DNA of 64,000 nt, taken from NCBI GenBank assembly GCA_002342415.1, contig DDPY01000054.1:37336-101335 (forward strand), given 5' to 3'. The notes under the pieces were generated by a model. The model saw only the letters and a program-made list of their open reading frames with translations. It ran no database searches and had not been told where the DNA came from. Position numbers and translations under genes: made by a program. Shown here one piece after another: positions 30,760-39,806 of this stretch. The DNA is from Prevotella sp. UBA2456. Lineage in GTDB: Bacteria > Bacteroidota > Bacteroidia > Bacteroidales > Bacteroidaceae. How positions within the stretch are numbered: the stretch's first letter is position 1; the number at the start of each line of letters is the position of its first letter.

Positions 30760-32244
30760 ATGAGACAGATTACGATATGTTTGGCTGTCATTTGGGCAGT
30801 CTGTGCTGTGGCCCAAGAGAAGAGAACGCTGGCCTTCCCAACGGCTGAAGGCTTTGGCAAGTACACCTCTGGCGGACGCGGAGGCAAGGTGGTCGAGGTG
30901 ACCAACCTCAACGATGCGGGCGAGGGCTCGCTGCGCTGGGCACTGACGGAGGCGGGCCGCGAGAATGCCACCATCGTCTTCCGCGTCAGTGGCATCATCG
31001 AGGTGGGACCCAATCCCCAGCGCAAGGGTGAGCGCGCCATCCGCGCCAAGCTGAAGAATGTGACCATCGCAGGTCAGACGGCTCCTGGCGAGGGCATCCT
31101 CATTCGTGGGGGCAAGCTCAATCTGGGCGGTTCTGAGAATGTCATCATCCGCAACATCCGCGCCCGTCTGGGTACCAAGGAGCTGGAGCGCAACCCTGGC
31201 GAGAGCGATGCTGACTACAGGAAGCGCTGCTTCATCGAGGGCGGAGCCATCGGCATAGAGAATGCACGCGACATCATCATCGACCACTGCTGCTTTGGCT
31301 GGAGCGGCGAGGAGAATATGACGATGTACGACAATCACTATACTACCGTCCAGTGGTGCATCGTGCACGAGGGGCTCTACAATGCAGGCCACCATAAGGG
31401 CGTGCGCGGCTATGGTGCCCAGTGGGGCGGCTCGCCAGCCACCTTCCATCACAACTTGCTTTCGTGCAATGACAGCCGCTCGGCTCGCCTGAACGGTGCC
31501 ACCAATCCCAAGGTAGACAAGAATGTGTTTATGGAGTATCAGAATAATGTCAACTTCAACTGGGGCCGCCGCAACTCCTGTTATGGCGGCGAGAACGAGG
31601 CTGGCGAGGGCAGTAGTCATGAGTGCAACTTCGTAGGCAACTACTACAAGCCTGGTCCTGCCCATCCAGAGGACAATGTGCTGATAGAACTCTCGCAGGC
31701 CCGCAAGGGTAAGCAACTCACGGGGCCCTCGCTGTGGTATTTCGCAGACAATGTGATGGAGGGCGTGAAGACGACGGACAGCTGGCAGTTGATTAGCAAC
31801 AAGACGGGCTTCGCTATCGACCAGATGCGCCAGCCCCAGCTCCTCACCACGACGGAGTATCAGGACTATCTCACCCCTGCCGAGTCGGCGCAGAAAGCCT
31901 ATAAGCACGTGTTGGAGAAGGCAGGCACCATTCATCGCGACATCATAGAGCGTCGAATCATCACGGATGTCAGGAGTGGCAAACCCAAATATCAGGGCAA
32001 GAGCGCTGGCAAGCAGGGCATCGTCGACTCGCCTGCCGATGCTGAAGGCTGGCCTCAGTATGCGCCAGCCACGCCTGTGGCAGACAACGACCACGACGGA
32101 ATGGCTGACGAATGGGAGCGCGCCCACGGGCTGAATCCTGCAGACCCAGAGGACGGCAAGCGGGTGGTATCGAAAGAGGGCTATACTGCCCTGGAGGTTT
32201 ACCTATGTAGCCTGATGGGCGAAAAGATTAAGATGATGAAATAA
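30760..32244 (+). CDS. Pectate lyase (PL1), exported
   Basis: A 494-residue secreted lyase with a signal peptide (MRQITICLAVIWAVCAVA-Q) starting directly at the PL1 fold (RTLAFPTAEGFGKYTSGGRG). It shares VTIAGQTAPGEGILIRGGK, IIDHCCFGWSGEENMTMYDN and the C-terminal DNDHDGMADEWERAHGLNP with the PL1 half of the preceding fusion, so the two are tandem paralogs. It lacks the esterase domain and the C-terminal sorting extension. Twenty-one bases separate them, so they are one operon. Confidence 0.92.
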   Translation: MRQITICLAVIWAVCAVAQEKRTLAFPTAEGFGKYTSGGRGGKVVEVTNLNDAGEGSLRWALTEAGRENATIVFRVSGIIEVGPNPQRKGERAIRAKLKNVTIAGQTAPGEGILIRGGKLNLGGSENVIIRNIRARLGTKELERNPGESDADYRKRCFIEGGAIGIENARDIIIDHCCFGWSGEENMTMYDNHYTTVQWCIVHEGLYNAGHHKGVRGYGAQWGGSPATFHHNLLSCNDSRSARLNGATNPKVDKNVFMEYQNNVNFNWGRRNSCYGGENEAGEGSSHECNFVGNYYKPGPAHPEDNVLIELSQARKGKQLTGPSLWYFADNVMEGVKTTDSWQLISNKTGFAIDQMRQPQLLTTTEYQDYLTPAESAQKAYKHVLEKAGTIHRDIIERRIITDVRSGKPKYQGKSAGKQGIVDSPADAEGWPQYAPATPVADNDHDGMADEWERAHGLNPADPEDGKRVVSKEGYTALEVYLCSLMGEKIKMMK

Positions 32245-32249
32245 AAAGC

Positions 32250-32285
32250 AACTGAGCAACCCTTCTGACAGGTTGCTCAGTTTTG
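32250..32285. terminator. Bidirectional terminator between pectate lyase and mnmA
   Basis: AACTGAGCAACC/GGTTGCTCAGTT 12-bp stem followed by TTGT. Confidence 0.85.
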
Positions 32286-32287
32286 TC

Positions 32288-33427
<1,140 letters not shown>

Positions 33428-33431
33428 GCTG

Positions 33432-33439
33432 CAAAGGTA
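33432..33439 (-). promoter_or_regulatory. Promoter of mnmA (TACCTTTG)
   Basis: Exact TAnnTTTG, four bases (CAGC) before the ATG. Confidence 0.65.
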
Positions 33440-33493
33440 GTGAAATAATCTTAAAAATGCAAACAATTCTATTGCTATTTAGAAGAAACGATG

Positions 33494-33501
33494 TATCTTT
33501 G
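33494..33501 (+). promoter_or_regulatory. Promoter of the SPFH operon (TATCTTTG)
   Basis: Exact TAnnTTTG, 31 bases before the ATG; GATATC occurs twice just downstream (GATATCAAAATGATATC). Confidence 0.65.
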
Positions 33502-33532
33502 CGATATCAAAATGATATCAATCTAAAATTTA

Positions 33533-34504
33533 ATGAATATGGAAATGAAGGAGTTTAAGTTTAAAGGTACTGTGCTGAACGGCTTTCTGATGCTGTTCTT
33601 GACTTTGGCATTATGTGTTGCTGCCATCGTGGGTGTTGTCTTTGGTATTATTCGGCTTGATGAAACTGACGGCGGTAGTGGTGGCTGGCTGTTGGGAGGC
33701 AGTGTGTTGCTGCTGTTGATTGATATTGTATGTATGTGCAGTTTCCTACAGCTGGAGCCTAACGAGGCCCGCGTTATCACTTGGTTCGGCAAGTACAGCG
33801 GCACCTTTTCAGAGACGGGTTTCTACTGGATAAATCCATTCTATGGAACAAAGAAGGTGAGCCTGCGCGCCCGCAACTTGGATGCTGAGCCTATCAAGGT
33901 TAACGACAAGACGGGCAATCCCGTGATGATAGGTCTGGTGCTGGTGTGGAAACTGAAGGATACGTACAAGGCTCTGTTCGAAGTGGACACTCAGACGATG
34001 GCCTCTAATCCGGCCGCAGTAGGCAGTGACACCAAGGGACTGATGAATGCTCTGGAAAACTTTGTCCGTGTGCAGAGTGATGCGGCCCTTCGCCAAGTAG
34101 CAGGTCAATACGCTTACGACGATGAGGATAACAAGAACGATGAGCCAACCCTTCGCTCGAGTGCCGATGAGATTAACGAGCAGTTGGAACAGAAACTCGA
34201 TGAGCGTCTGGCATTGGCTGGTATTGAGGTCGTCGAGGCTCGCATCAACTATTTGGCATACGCTCCTGAGATTGCTGCAGTCATGTTGCGTCGCCAGCAG
34301 GCTTCTGCCATCATTACTGCTCGCGAGAAGATTGTGGAAGGTGCAGTATCGATGGTAAAGATGGCTCTCGACAAACTGACTGACGAGGGTGTCGTGGAAC
34401 TTGATGACGACAAGAAAGCTGCTATGGTCAGCAATCTGCTTGTTGTGCTCTGTGGCGACGATTCGGCTCAGCCTGTAGTGAACACAGGAACGCTGAATCA
34501 TTAG
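33533..34504 (+). CDS. SPFH-domain (stomatin/prohibitin-like) membrane protein
   Basis: A 323-residue membrane-anchored scaffold-type protein. Two hydrophobic segments lie at residues about 15-40 and 50-72, followed by the SPFH domain: LEPNEARVITWFGKYSGTFS and GFYWINPFYGTKKVSLRARN. The rest is helical with a charged coiled-coil-like portion (ADEINEQLEQKLDERLALAG). Function unknown; related proteins organise membrane microdomains. First gene of a run with an Arc-like protein 44 bases downstream, a pairing common in Bacteroidetes. Confidence 0.85.
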   Translation: MNMEMKEFKFKGTVLNGFLMLFLTLALCVAAIVGVVFGIIRLDETDGGSGGWLLGGSVLLLLIDIVCMCSFLQLEPNEARVITWFGKYSGTFSETGFYWINPFYGTKKVSLRARNLDAEPIKVNDKTGNPVMIGLVLVWKLKDTYKALFEVDTQTMASNPAAVGSDTKGLMNALENFVRVQSDAALRQVAGQYAYDDEDNKNDEPTLRSSADEINEQLEQKLDERLALAGIEVVEARINYLAYAPEIAAVMLRRQQASAIITAREKIVEGAVSMVKMALDKLTDEGVVELDDDKKAAMVSNLLVVLCGDDSAQPVVNTGTLNH

Positions 34505-34548
34505 ACGTAGCAACGTAAAAGGCTTAATTCTGTCTTTAAATAGCTATT

Positions 34549-34737
34549 ATGGCAGAAAAGACCACCAAGAGTTTTATCTTGCGCGTTGATGCTGACACCA
34601 TGAATGCGATAGAGGCTTGGGCTGCAGACGAGTTCCGTAGCACCAATGGTCAGCTCCAGTGGATTATTACAGAGGCCCTGCGCAAAGCCAAGCGTCTGCC
34701 TAAACAGAAGAAAGGAAACAAAATAATTACGATATGA
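34549..34737 (+). CDS. Arc-like small DNA-binding protein
   Basis: A 62-residue protein with a ribbon-helix-helix look: TKSFILRVDADTMNAIEAWA, then ADEFRSTNGQLQWIITEALR, and a basic tail KRLPKQKKGNK. Presumably a transcriptional regulator or a partner of the SPFH protein encoded just upstream. The stop is one base from the start of rhaM, so the genes are co-transcribed. Confidence 0.72.
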   Translation: MAEKTTKSFILRVDADTMNAIEAWAADEFRSTNGQLQWIITEALRKAKRLPKQKKGNKIITI

Positions 34738-34738
34738 T

Positions 34739-35122
34739 ATGAAAACAGAAGGATATAGACAAAAGGAGTATGGCAGGCCCGTAAAGCGCTATTGCCAGAC
34801 GCTCGACCTGAAGGATGATGCAGCGCTGATAGCCAAGTATAAGGAGGCGCACGACCAGTTTCACTTCTGGCCCGAAATCAAGGCCGGCATCCAGGAGGTG
34901 GGCATCCTGGAGATGGAGATATACATCCTGGGCAACCGCCTGTTCATGATTGTGGAGACGGCCCTCGACTTCGACTGGGATACGGCGATGGTCCGTCTGG
35001 CAACGCTGCCCCGCCAGGAAGAGTGGGAGGCATACGTCGCCCTGTTTCAGGACTGCAAGCCTGGGGCTACGAGCGACCAGAAGTGGCAGCTGATGGAGCG
35101 CATGTTCCACCTGTATGAATAG
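34739..35122 (+). CDS. rhaM: L-rhamnose mutarotase
   Basis: Interconverts alpha and beta anomers of L-rhamnose so that the isomerase can use either. The 127-residue product has the dimeric alpha/beta-barrel family layout: KRYCQTLDLKDDAALIAKYK, then FHFWPEIKAGIQEVGILEME, and a W-rich C-terminal WQLMERMFHLYE. It is 22 kb away from the rhamnose operon but beside another sugar-epimerase gene. Starts one base after the Arc-like gene's stop. Confidence 0.85.
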   Translation: MKTEGYRQKEYGRPVKRYCQTLDLKDDAALIAKYKEAHDQFHFWPEIKAGIQEVGILEMEIYILGNRLFMIVETALDFDWDTAMVRLATLPRQEEWEAYVALFQDCKPGATSDQKWQLMERMFHLYE

Positions 35123-35147
35123 AGTACAACCTAAAGCGAAAAGAAAT

Positions 35148-36002
35148 ATGATAGAACTGAAGAACGAACAGCTGACCATCCGCGTGGCAGAGAAGGGAGC
35201 CGAGCTCCAGAGTGTGAAGGACGCCGAAGGGCGCGAGTATATGTGGCAGGCCGGACCTGAGTGGCCCCGCCATTCGCCCATCCTGTTTCCTATCGTATGC
35301 AGTGTGAACAACGAGACCTATCGCGTCGACGGCAAGGAGTATCATCTGCCCCGTCACGGATTCGCTCGCGACAAGGAGTTTACGCTCATCTCGCAGACGG
35401 ACGATAAGGTGACCTTTGCCCTGCACGACAGTGAGGAAACGCTCAAGGTGTATCCCTACCACTTCAACCTCGCCATCACCTATCGTCTGGAAGGCAACAA
35501 GATTGGTGTCATCTGGCATGTGGAGAATACCGATACACGTGAGATTCACTTCCAGATAGGCGGCCATCCTGCCTTCAATATGCCTGGTGGCAAGACGGAA
35601 GGCATCATCAAGCTCGACAACGAGGAACCTATGGACATTCTGAAAAGCTATGCCGACGGCTCGCACGACCTCGTCGATGTGCCCTTAGGCGCTGATATGG
35701 GTATCTTGGAAATCAGCAAGAGCTTCTTCGTCAACGACAGTGTGAAGATTCATAAGAGTCAGACCCATCGCGCCATGCTGCTCGACACCAATGGCGAACC
35801 CGCTGTCACTGTCGATTACAAGACTCCCGTCTGCGCCTTCTGGAGTCCGTTTGGCAAGAATGCACCCTTTGTCTGCATTGAGCCTTGGTACGGCATAGGC
35901 GACCATCGCGGCTTCGATGGAGAGTTCAAGGACAAACCGCTGATGAACCACCTGCTGCCTGGGGCCTCGTTCATGTCTAAATATACCATTACGATTGGCT
36001 AA
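35148..36002 (+). CDS. Aldose 1-epimerase family protein
   Basis: A 284-residue galactose-mutarotase-like protein of the LacX/YeaD branch, predicted to interconvert sugar anomers in the cytosol. It contains PILFPIVCSVNNETYRVDGK, LPRHGFARDKEF with the catalytic His, QIGGHPAFNMP, and FVCIEPWYG with the catalytic Glu. The ATG at 35148 fits the family; an upstream in-frame ATG-like codon at 35115 overlaps the rhaM end. Together with rhaM it suggests preparation of pectin-derived sugars for catabolism. Confidence 0.85.
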   Translation: MIELKNEQLTIRVAEKGAELQSVKDAEGREYMWQAGPEWPRHSPILFPIVCSVNNETYRVDGKEYHLPRHGFARDKEFTLISQTDDKVTFALHDSEETLKVYPYHFNLAITYRLEGNKIGVIWHVENTDTREIHFQIGGHPAFNMPGGKTEGIIKLDNEEPMDILKSYADGSHDLVDVPLGADMGILEISKSFFVNDSVKIHKSQTHRAMLLDTNGEPAVTVDYKTPVCAFWSPFGKNAPFVCIEPWYGIGDHRGFDGEFKDKPLMNHLLPGASFMSKYTITIG

Positions 36003-36004
36003 GG

Positions 36005-36041
36005 CAAATACCGCGAAGTTTAATAGGCTTCGCGGTATTTG
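36005..36041. terminator. Bidirectional terminator overlapping the rsgA stop
   Basis: CAAATACCGCGAAG/CTTCGCGGTATTTG 14-bp stem. The loop contains the rsgA stop codon and the stem encodes its last residues. Confidence 0.85.
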
Positions 36042-36994
36042 TTTTCGTCCTTATCTTCCAACATGGAGAGATAAGATTGATAGCGGCTCTGGGCAATGTA
36101 GTGGTCCTCGACGGCTTTCAGCACTGCGCATCCAGGCTCGTGGGTATGGGTGCAGTCTGAGAAGCGGCATTGCTTGGAGAACTCGAAAATCTCCTTGAAG
36201 TAGCTGGTCAGCTCCTCGCGCTCCATATCGAAGGTGCCGAACCCCTTAATGCCAGGGGTGTCAATAAGCCAGGAGGATTTACAGTTTACGGATTTACTAT
36301 CTACTATTTGGAGAGGAATCATCTCAGAGAAGGTCGTGGTGTGCATTCCTGTCTGGTGGGCATCGCTGATGTCGGCTACGCGCAGGTTGGCATGAGGTGC
36401 TAAGCGATTGATGAGTGTCGACTTGCCTACGCCACTATTGCCGCTGAGCAGTGTAATCTTGCCTTCCAGCAGGGGGCGCAGCTCCTCTACACCATCACCT
36501 CGTTCGGCAGAGATGGCTCTGCACTCATAGCCTACAGTCTCGTAAAGCTGGATCATCATTTGCTGGTAGTGCCTCTCCTCGTCTGTGAGCAGGTCGGCCT
36601 TGTTGAAGATGAGGATGACGGGTACGCGATAGGCCTCTGCCGAAGCCAGAAAACGGTCGATGAAGGTGGTAGAGGTTTGGGGCTTGCTGACGGTGATGAC
36701 GAGCAGTGCCTGATCGACGTTAGCAGCAAGGATGTGGCTCTGCTTGGAGAGGTTGATGCTCTTGCGGATGATGTAGTTGCGGCGATCCTCAATCTCGGTA
36801 ATCCATCCGTAGCATTCGCCGCTGCTATTGTCCTTGTTTTCGAGGATGGTGACCCTGTCGCCCACAGCCACAGGATTGGTGGAGCGTATGCCCTTGATGC
36901 GGAAGTTACCCTTTATCTTACAATCGACAGTTGGCCCATCATCCGTTAGGACGGTGTACCAACTGCCGGTATTCTTAATGACGAGTCCTTTCAT
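36020..36994 (-). CDS. rsgA: Ribosome small subunit-dependent GTPase RsgA
   Basis: Circularly permuted GTPase that checks late 30S maturation. The 324-residue product has an OB-fold N-terminus, then the permuted G motifs NKADLL (G4), SGNSGVGKSTLINRL (G1) and DTPGIKGFG (G3), and the C-terminal zinc motif with C-FSDCTHTHEPGCAV. Residues about 229-240 (VDSKSVNCKSS) are encoded by an in-frame TTTACTATT-type repeat just before G3. The start directly follows the frr stop, so frr-rsgA is an operon. Confidence 0.95.
   Translation of the reverse strand: MKGLVIKNTGSWYTVLTDDGPTVDCKIKGNFRIKGIRSTNPVAVGDRVTILENKDNSSGECYGWITEIEDRRNYIIRKSINLSKQSHILAANVDQALLVITVSKPQTSTTFIDRFLASAEAYRVPVILIFNKADLLTDEERHYQQMMIQLYETVGYECRAISAERGDGVEELRPLLEGKITLLSGNSGVGKSTLINRLAPHANLRVADISDAHQTGMHTTTFSEMIPLQIVDSKSVNCKSSWLIDTPGIKGFGTFDMEREELTSYFKEIFEFSKQCRFSDCTHTHEPGCAVLKAVEDHYIAQSRYQSYLSMLEDKDENKYREAY
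36276..36310 (-). repeat. In-frame TTTACTATT repeat in rsgA
   Basis: GATTTACAGTTTACGGATTT then ACTATCTACTATT, degenerate members of the same family as in mnmA and the recA spacers. Confidence 0.75.
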
Positions 36995-37555
36995 TTAGAC
37001 CGTCATAATTTCCTTGTTCTTGGCCTCCATCAGTTCGTCAAGTTTCTTGATGTACTTGTCGTGAAGCTTCTGCAGGTCGTTCTCGGCGTCCTTCTCGTTG
37101 TCTTCAGAGAGTCCGTCCTTGATGGCTTTCTTCAGTTTGTCCTTGATGTCGGCACGCACGTTGCGCACTTCGACTTTGGCTTTCTCGGCAATCTTGTTGC
37201 ATTGCTTTACAAGGTCGCGGCGGCGCTCTTCGGTAGGCTGGGGGATGCCCAGGCGGATAATCTCGCCGTTGTTCTCAGGGGTGATGCCCACGTCGGAGTC
37301 CATGATGGCCTTCTCAATATCCTTGATTTGCTTGCGATCCCAAGGCTTGATGGCGATGGTGCGCGCATCGGGTGTAGAGACGTTGGCCACTTGGTTGAGG
37401 GGAACCTTCTGCCCGTATGATTCTACTCGCACGCCACTGAGAATGGCTACATTGGCGCGTCCTGCGCGAATCCTGTTCAGCTCTTCTTCGAGGAACATCG
37501 CAGCCATCTCCATGCGCTCCTCGGCTGCTTCTAATGTCTGTTTAACGTCAATCAT
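36995..37555 (-). CDS. frr: Ribosome recycling factor
   Basis: Splits post-termination ribosomes together with EF-G. The 186-residue product is full length, with RIRAGRANVAILSGVRVESY near the start, KPWDRKQIKDIEKAI, and the typical VRADIKDKLKKAIKDG coil. Immediately upstream of rsgA with no gap. Promoter TATCTTTG at 37585-37592. Confidence 0.97.
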   Translation of the reverse strand: MIDVKQTLEAAEERMEMAAMFLEEELNRIRAGRANVAILSGVRVESYGQKVPLNQVANVSTPDARTIAIKPWDRKQIKDIEKAIMDSDVGITPENNGEIIRLGIPQPTEERRRDLVKQCNKIAEKAKVEVRNVRADIKDKLKKAIKDGLSEDNEKDAENDLQKLHDKYIKKLDELMEAKNKEIMTV

Positions 37556-37584
37556 TTTCTTTGATAGTTTGATTATTCTTCCGA

Positions 37585-37592
37585 CAAAGATA
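37585..37592 (-). promoter_or_regulatory. Promoter of frr-rsgA (TATCTTTG)
   Basis: Exact TAnnTTTG on the minus strand, 29 bases before the ATG. Confidence 0.65.
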
Positions 37593-37655
37593 CGAATAAG
37601 TGAGTAAAAAACAAAATAAATTCAAGAAAAATTTGGTGAATGACTTATTTTTTCT

Positions 37656-37663
37656 TATCTTTG
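37656..37663 (+). promoter_or_regulatory. Promoter of the four-kinase operon (TATCTTTG)
   Basis: TATCTTTG with a TTTG -33 element at 37632-37635, 20 bases apart; 41 bases before the first ATG. No further promoter is seen between the kinase genes. Confidence 0.7.
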
Positions 37664-37704
37664 TCGCGTAATCGTACTTATCATCCAGTATCAAAACCTA
37701 ATCT

Positions 37705-39789
37705 ATGGATTTAAATATCATACTGTCATCCCAGGTAGAAGTTGTGAAACAGGCGTTCAATCCTGACCACATCGTGGTATATATTATGGCAGCATTTTTG
37801 ATTAGCGTCTTTGTCCTGCTGTTTTATAACAGGTTGTATGTCTTCAAGGAGCAGGATGCCAAGGCACGGAGCCAGAGTATGAACAATCGACTGGCGCTGG
37901 TTTTGCAGACAGGCAACCTCAAACTGTGGCTCTATGATGTGGCGAGCCGTCACTATTTCACGTTGTCCGAGAATGGCGATTACGAGCACGAATACAATCC
38001 CGTTGACTTTGCCGATTTTTTTGAGCGCGACGACTTCGAGCGTATGCGCAAGGAGGTGTTCGACATCTGTGAGGGGCGCGGTTCCTCGTCGTTTGTTAAG
38101 CTGAGGAGTAATCCGAAGAACAAGGGACAGCAGAGCTTCTATGAGGTGAAGCTCTCGATAGTGGGCACCGACAAGAAAGGCAGGGTCAGGCAGTTGCTTG
38201 GTGTCCAGCACGATGTCACAGCCGACATGCTGAAGCAGAAGAAAGTGAACGAGCTGCTGTTGCGCTATCACACGGTTTTCAATACGTCGCTTATCGACAT
38301 GTTGTTCTACGACAGCAACGGCGTGCTGCGCGACATCAACGACAAGGCCCTTCGCTCGTTCCATGTTCCCAACCGCGAGTTTGTGCTCAACGGGAAGTTC
38401 CTCCTCCAGAACAACCCCTTCTTCAGCAAGTTCAAGCTGGAAGATGCCAAGGACACCCGTTCCTCCTCTATCATCAACTTCAAGGACTTTCAGGACAAGC
38501 GCTACTATACTGAATCGCTCGGGCTGGAGGGTAAGATGTATTACGAGTCGACCATCAATCCTATTCGCGATGCCCAGGGACGGTTGGAAGGATTCTATAT
38601 GGCAGGGCGTAATGTGACGGAGATGGTCGAGTCGTACCATCATCAGCAGGAGAGCACCAACAGGCTGCGTAAGGTCAACGCGGATATTGAGAACTATATC
38701 ACGAACATCAACTATGCGCTGCGGGTGAGTGATGTCCGACTGGTGAACTACTATCCGCAGAGCTATACGCTGGAGGTGTCGAGCAATGTCAGTGGCGGCC
38801 AGCTACGACTGTCACAGCTGCGCTGCATCCGTCTGGCCACGATACCCTTCCGTCGTGTCGTGTCGAGCATGCTCAATCGCATGGACCATCTGACACCTTA
38901 TTATATATCGCACACCATCGAGACTGAGATTCGCGACAAGAAAGGCCGCCAGATATGGCTCATGTTCCACATGGTGCCTATCCGGGACAGCGAGGGCAAG
39001 GTGGTCCGCTACTTCGGTCTTTGCCGCAATATGACAGACATGGTGGAAACCGAGCGCCATTTGGCCATCGAGACCAAGAAGGCGCAGGAGACCGAGCTGC
39101 TGAAGCAGTCGTTCCTGACCAATATGAGCTACGAGATCCGCACGCCACTGAATACGGTAGTCGGTTTTGCCGAACTCTTCGAGGCTGAGCACGATGAGGC
39201 TGATGAGCCCGTCTTTGTGGAGGAAATCAAGCGCAACTCCAACTCGCTGCTTGAGTTGGTGAACGACATCCTCTTCCTGTCGCGCCTGGATGCCAACATG
39301 CTGGAGTATAACAAGGCAGACATCGACTTTGCCCTTATCTTCGACAGCCACTGCCAGATGGGCTGGAGCGGTGTCACTCCCAAGGTGAAGACCATCATAG
39401 AGAATCCGTACGAACATCTGGTGGTGAATATCGACTTTGAGCATTTAGGCAAGGTGATTGAGAAACTCTGCGCGAATTCGGTCCACTTCACGAGTGAGGG
39501 CTTCATCCGTGCCAAGTATGAGTATCGTCACGGCGAACTGACCATCAGCATCGAGGATACGGGTGGAGGCATAGACCCGGAGGGCCTTGCTCACGCCTTT
39601 GATCGTTTTGCCCGCGACCAGCAGGAGCGGATGTGCGGCACTGGGTTGAACCTGCCTATCGTGCAGTCGCTGGTAGAGCAGATGGGGGGCACTATCGAGC
39701 TGCAGTCGGAGCTGAACAAGGGTACGACAGCCTGGGTGACTATCCCCTGTGAGGCCAAGCATATTGAGAAGAAACGCGAAATCATATAA
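37705..39789 (+). CDS. Sensor kinase 1: PAS-type, phospho-His replaced by Tyr
   Basis: A 694-residue membrane sensor with one membrane span at residues about 24-46, two to three PAS-like regions (GVQHDVTAD, GRNVTEMVE, CRNMTDMVE ends), a HisKA-like segment and a HATPase domain. The H-box reads FLTNMSYEIRTPLNTVVGFA: Tyr476 stands where the phospho-accepting His belongs. The ATPase part keeps the N-box Asn (LCANSVHFT), the G1 EDTGGGIDP and a G2-like GTGLNLPIV. It cannot be a standard autokinase. It is 17 bases from a canonical kinase and closely resembles kinase 3 of the same operon. Confidence 0.88.
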   Translation: MDLNIILSSQVEVVKQAFNPDHIVVYIMAAFLISVFVLLFYNRLYVFKEQDAKARSQSMNNRLALVLQTGNLKLWLYDVASRHYFTLSENGDYEHEYNPVDFADFFERDDFERMRKEVFDICEGRGSSSFVKLRSNPKNKGQQSFYEVKLSIVGTDKKGRVRQLLGVQHDVTADMLKQKKVNELLLRYHTVFNTSLIDMLFYDSNGVLRDINDKALRSFHVPNREFVLNGKFLLQNNPFFSKFKLEDAKDTRSSSIINFKDFQDKRYYTESLGLEGKMYYESTINPIRDAQGRLEGFYMAGRNVTEMVESYHHQQESTNRLRKVNADIENYITNINYALRVSDVRLVNYYPQSYTLEVSSNVSGGQLRLSQLRCIRLATIPFRRVVSSMLNRMDHLTPYYISHTIETEIRDKKGRQIWLMFHMVPIRDSEGKVVRYFGLCRNMTDMVETERHLAIETKKAQETELLKQSFLTNMSYEIRTPLNTVVGFAELFEAEHDEADEPVFVEEIKRNSNSLLELVNDILFLSRLDANMLEYNKADIDFALIFDSHCQMGWSGVTPKVKTIIENPYEHLVVNIDFEHLGKVIEKLCANSVHFTSEGFIRAKYEYRHGELTISIEDTGGGIDPEGLAHAFDRFARDQQERMCGTGLNLPIVQSLVEQMGGTIELQSELNKGTTAWVTIPCEAKHIEKKREII

Positions 39790-39806
39790 TCCCAAACAGG
39801 CATGCT

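Noticed and set aside
29311..32127. A 938-codon open frame on the minus strand across both pectate lyase genes
   Set aside because: It is antisense to two convincing, homologous lyases. Their C-rich third positions remove stop codons from this frame, the codon pattern is that of a shadow, and no domain or signal is visible.
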